Origin: Stomoxys calcitrans
Taxonomy: Eukaryota > Arthropoda > Insecta > Diptera > Muscidae
Direction of reading: 5' to 3'
NCBI RefSeq assembly: GCF_963082655.1
Contig: NC_081552.1
Coordinates: forward strand, 4,464,648 to 4,528,647
DNA: 64,000 nt
The position numbers and the translations under genes are program-made. The notes beneath the pieces were generated by a model. The model was not told the origin of the DNA. It searched no databases and saw only the letters and a list, made by a program, of their open reading frames with translations. This document shows positions 63,766-64,000 of the stretch, in pieces. Every line of letters starts with the position of its first letter. Position 1 is the first letter of the stretch.

Positions 63766-64000
63766 GTATCAATCAAAAAATTAATTGGAAATTCAAAAAT
63801 TTTCATTCAGAGGCATTTTTTTAATTGAAATTTTTTTCAATCACCTTTTTTTCAAAAACTCTTATTGACATTATCATGTTTGTGATTGAAGCAGTTTCGA
63901 ATAAAAAGTTAATTGGATCAATTAATTTCATGATTGAAACCAATTTTTTTTTTAATTTTTGCTGTGTTTTAACTGTAGTGGTTAAAAAATTAAACCCATT
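63766..64000. repeat. AATTAATT dispersed element, at window edge
   Basis: Reverse complement of the left part of the 18.1-kb element (TTGATTGAAACC-like, TTAATTGGATCAATTAATTT). It ends near CACAGC/GCTGTG at about 63960. Anything further right is outside the window. Confidence 0.6.

Overview
The window is nuclear DNA of a higher fly, probably a muscid or other calyptrate. Two conserved animal genes are split by small GT-AG introns. A large share of the rest is old insect transposon DNA: non-LTR retrotransposons, mariner-like and hAT-like DNA elements, a tRNA-derived SINE, and AT-rich dispersed elements with internal tandem repeats. No prokaryotic features are present. The species assignment is an inference from repeat style and was not tested.

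Left part (about 1-15 kb, plus strand). Ten exons encode the C-terminal ~800 residues of a natriuretic-peptide-receptor-type guanylyl cyclase: end of the ectodomain, one membrane helix, kinase-homology domain, coiled-coil linker, cyclase domain and a cytoplasmic tail. Every exon junction is phase-consistent. Its introns hold an RTE-type LINE remnant with a 9-bp target duplication, SINEs, tandem-repeat elements, a ~735-bp hAT-like element with an 8-bp target duplication, and two identical divergent tRNA-Ser(AGA) genes that flank a 441-bp tandem duplication.

Middle and right (about 30-52 kb, minus strand). A DUSP15/22-like atypical dual-specificity phosphatase is spread over about 22 kb. It has an MGNGMNK start (predicted N-myristoylation), catalytic C88 and D57, and at least two alternative C-termini that arise from an in-exon splice donor. 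It is transcribed convergently with the cyclase. The 15-30 kb interval between the two genes is mostly decayed transposons.

The rest is repeat landscape. Three diverged families (called A, B and C here) consist of a terminal hairpin, a GTCC/GTCT-like microsatellite and a central array with a ~153-bp period. All three keep about the same period, and arrays of A and B stay open in one frame because 153 is divisible by three, which explains the many spurious long ORFs. The architecture resembles Helentron-associated elements such as Drosophila DINE-1, although no helicase was found. A LINE at 55.1-57.5 kb, with a 2A-like motif, a PHD-like finger and an endonuclease domain, has lost its reverse transcriptase core. 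Other LINE remnants lie at 20.7-21.7, 22.0-22.9, 24.5-24.9, 25.5-26.0 and 46.6-46.9 kb. A convincingly new defence or metabolic system was not seen. The best candidates for new biology are the shared 153-bp architecture, the LINE 2A-like motif, the paired intronic tRNA genes and the phosphatase alternative C-termini.
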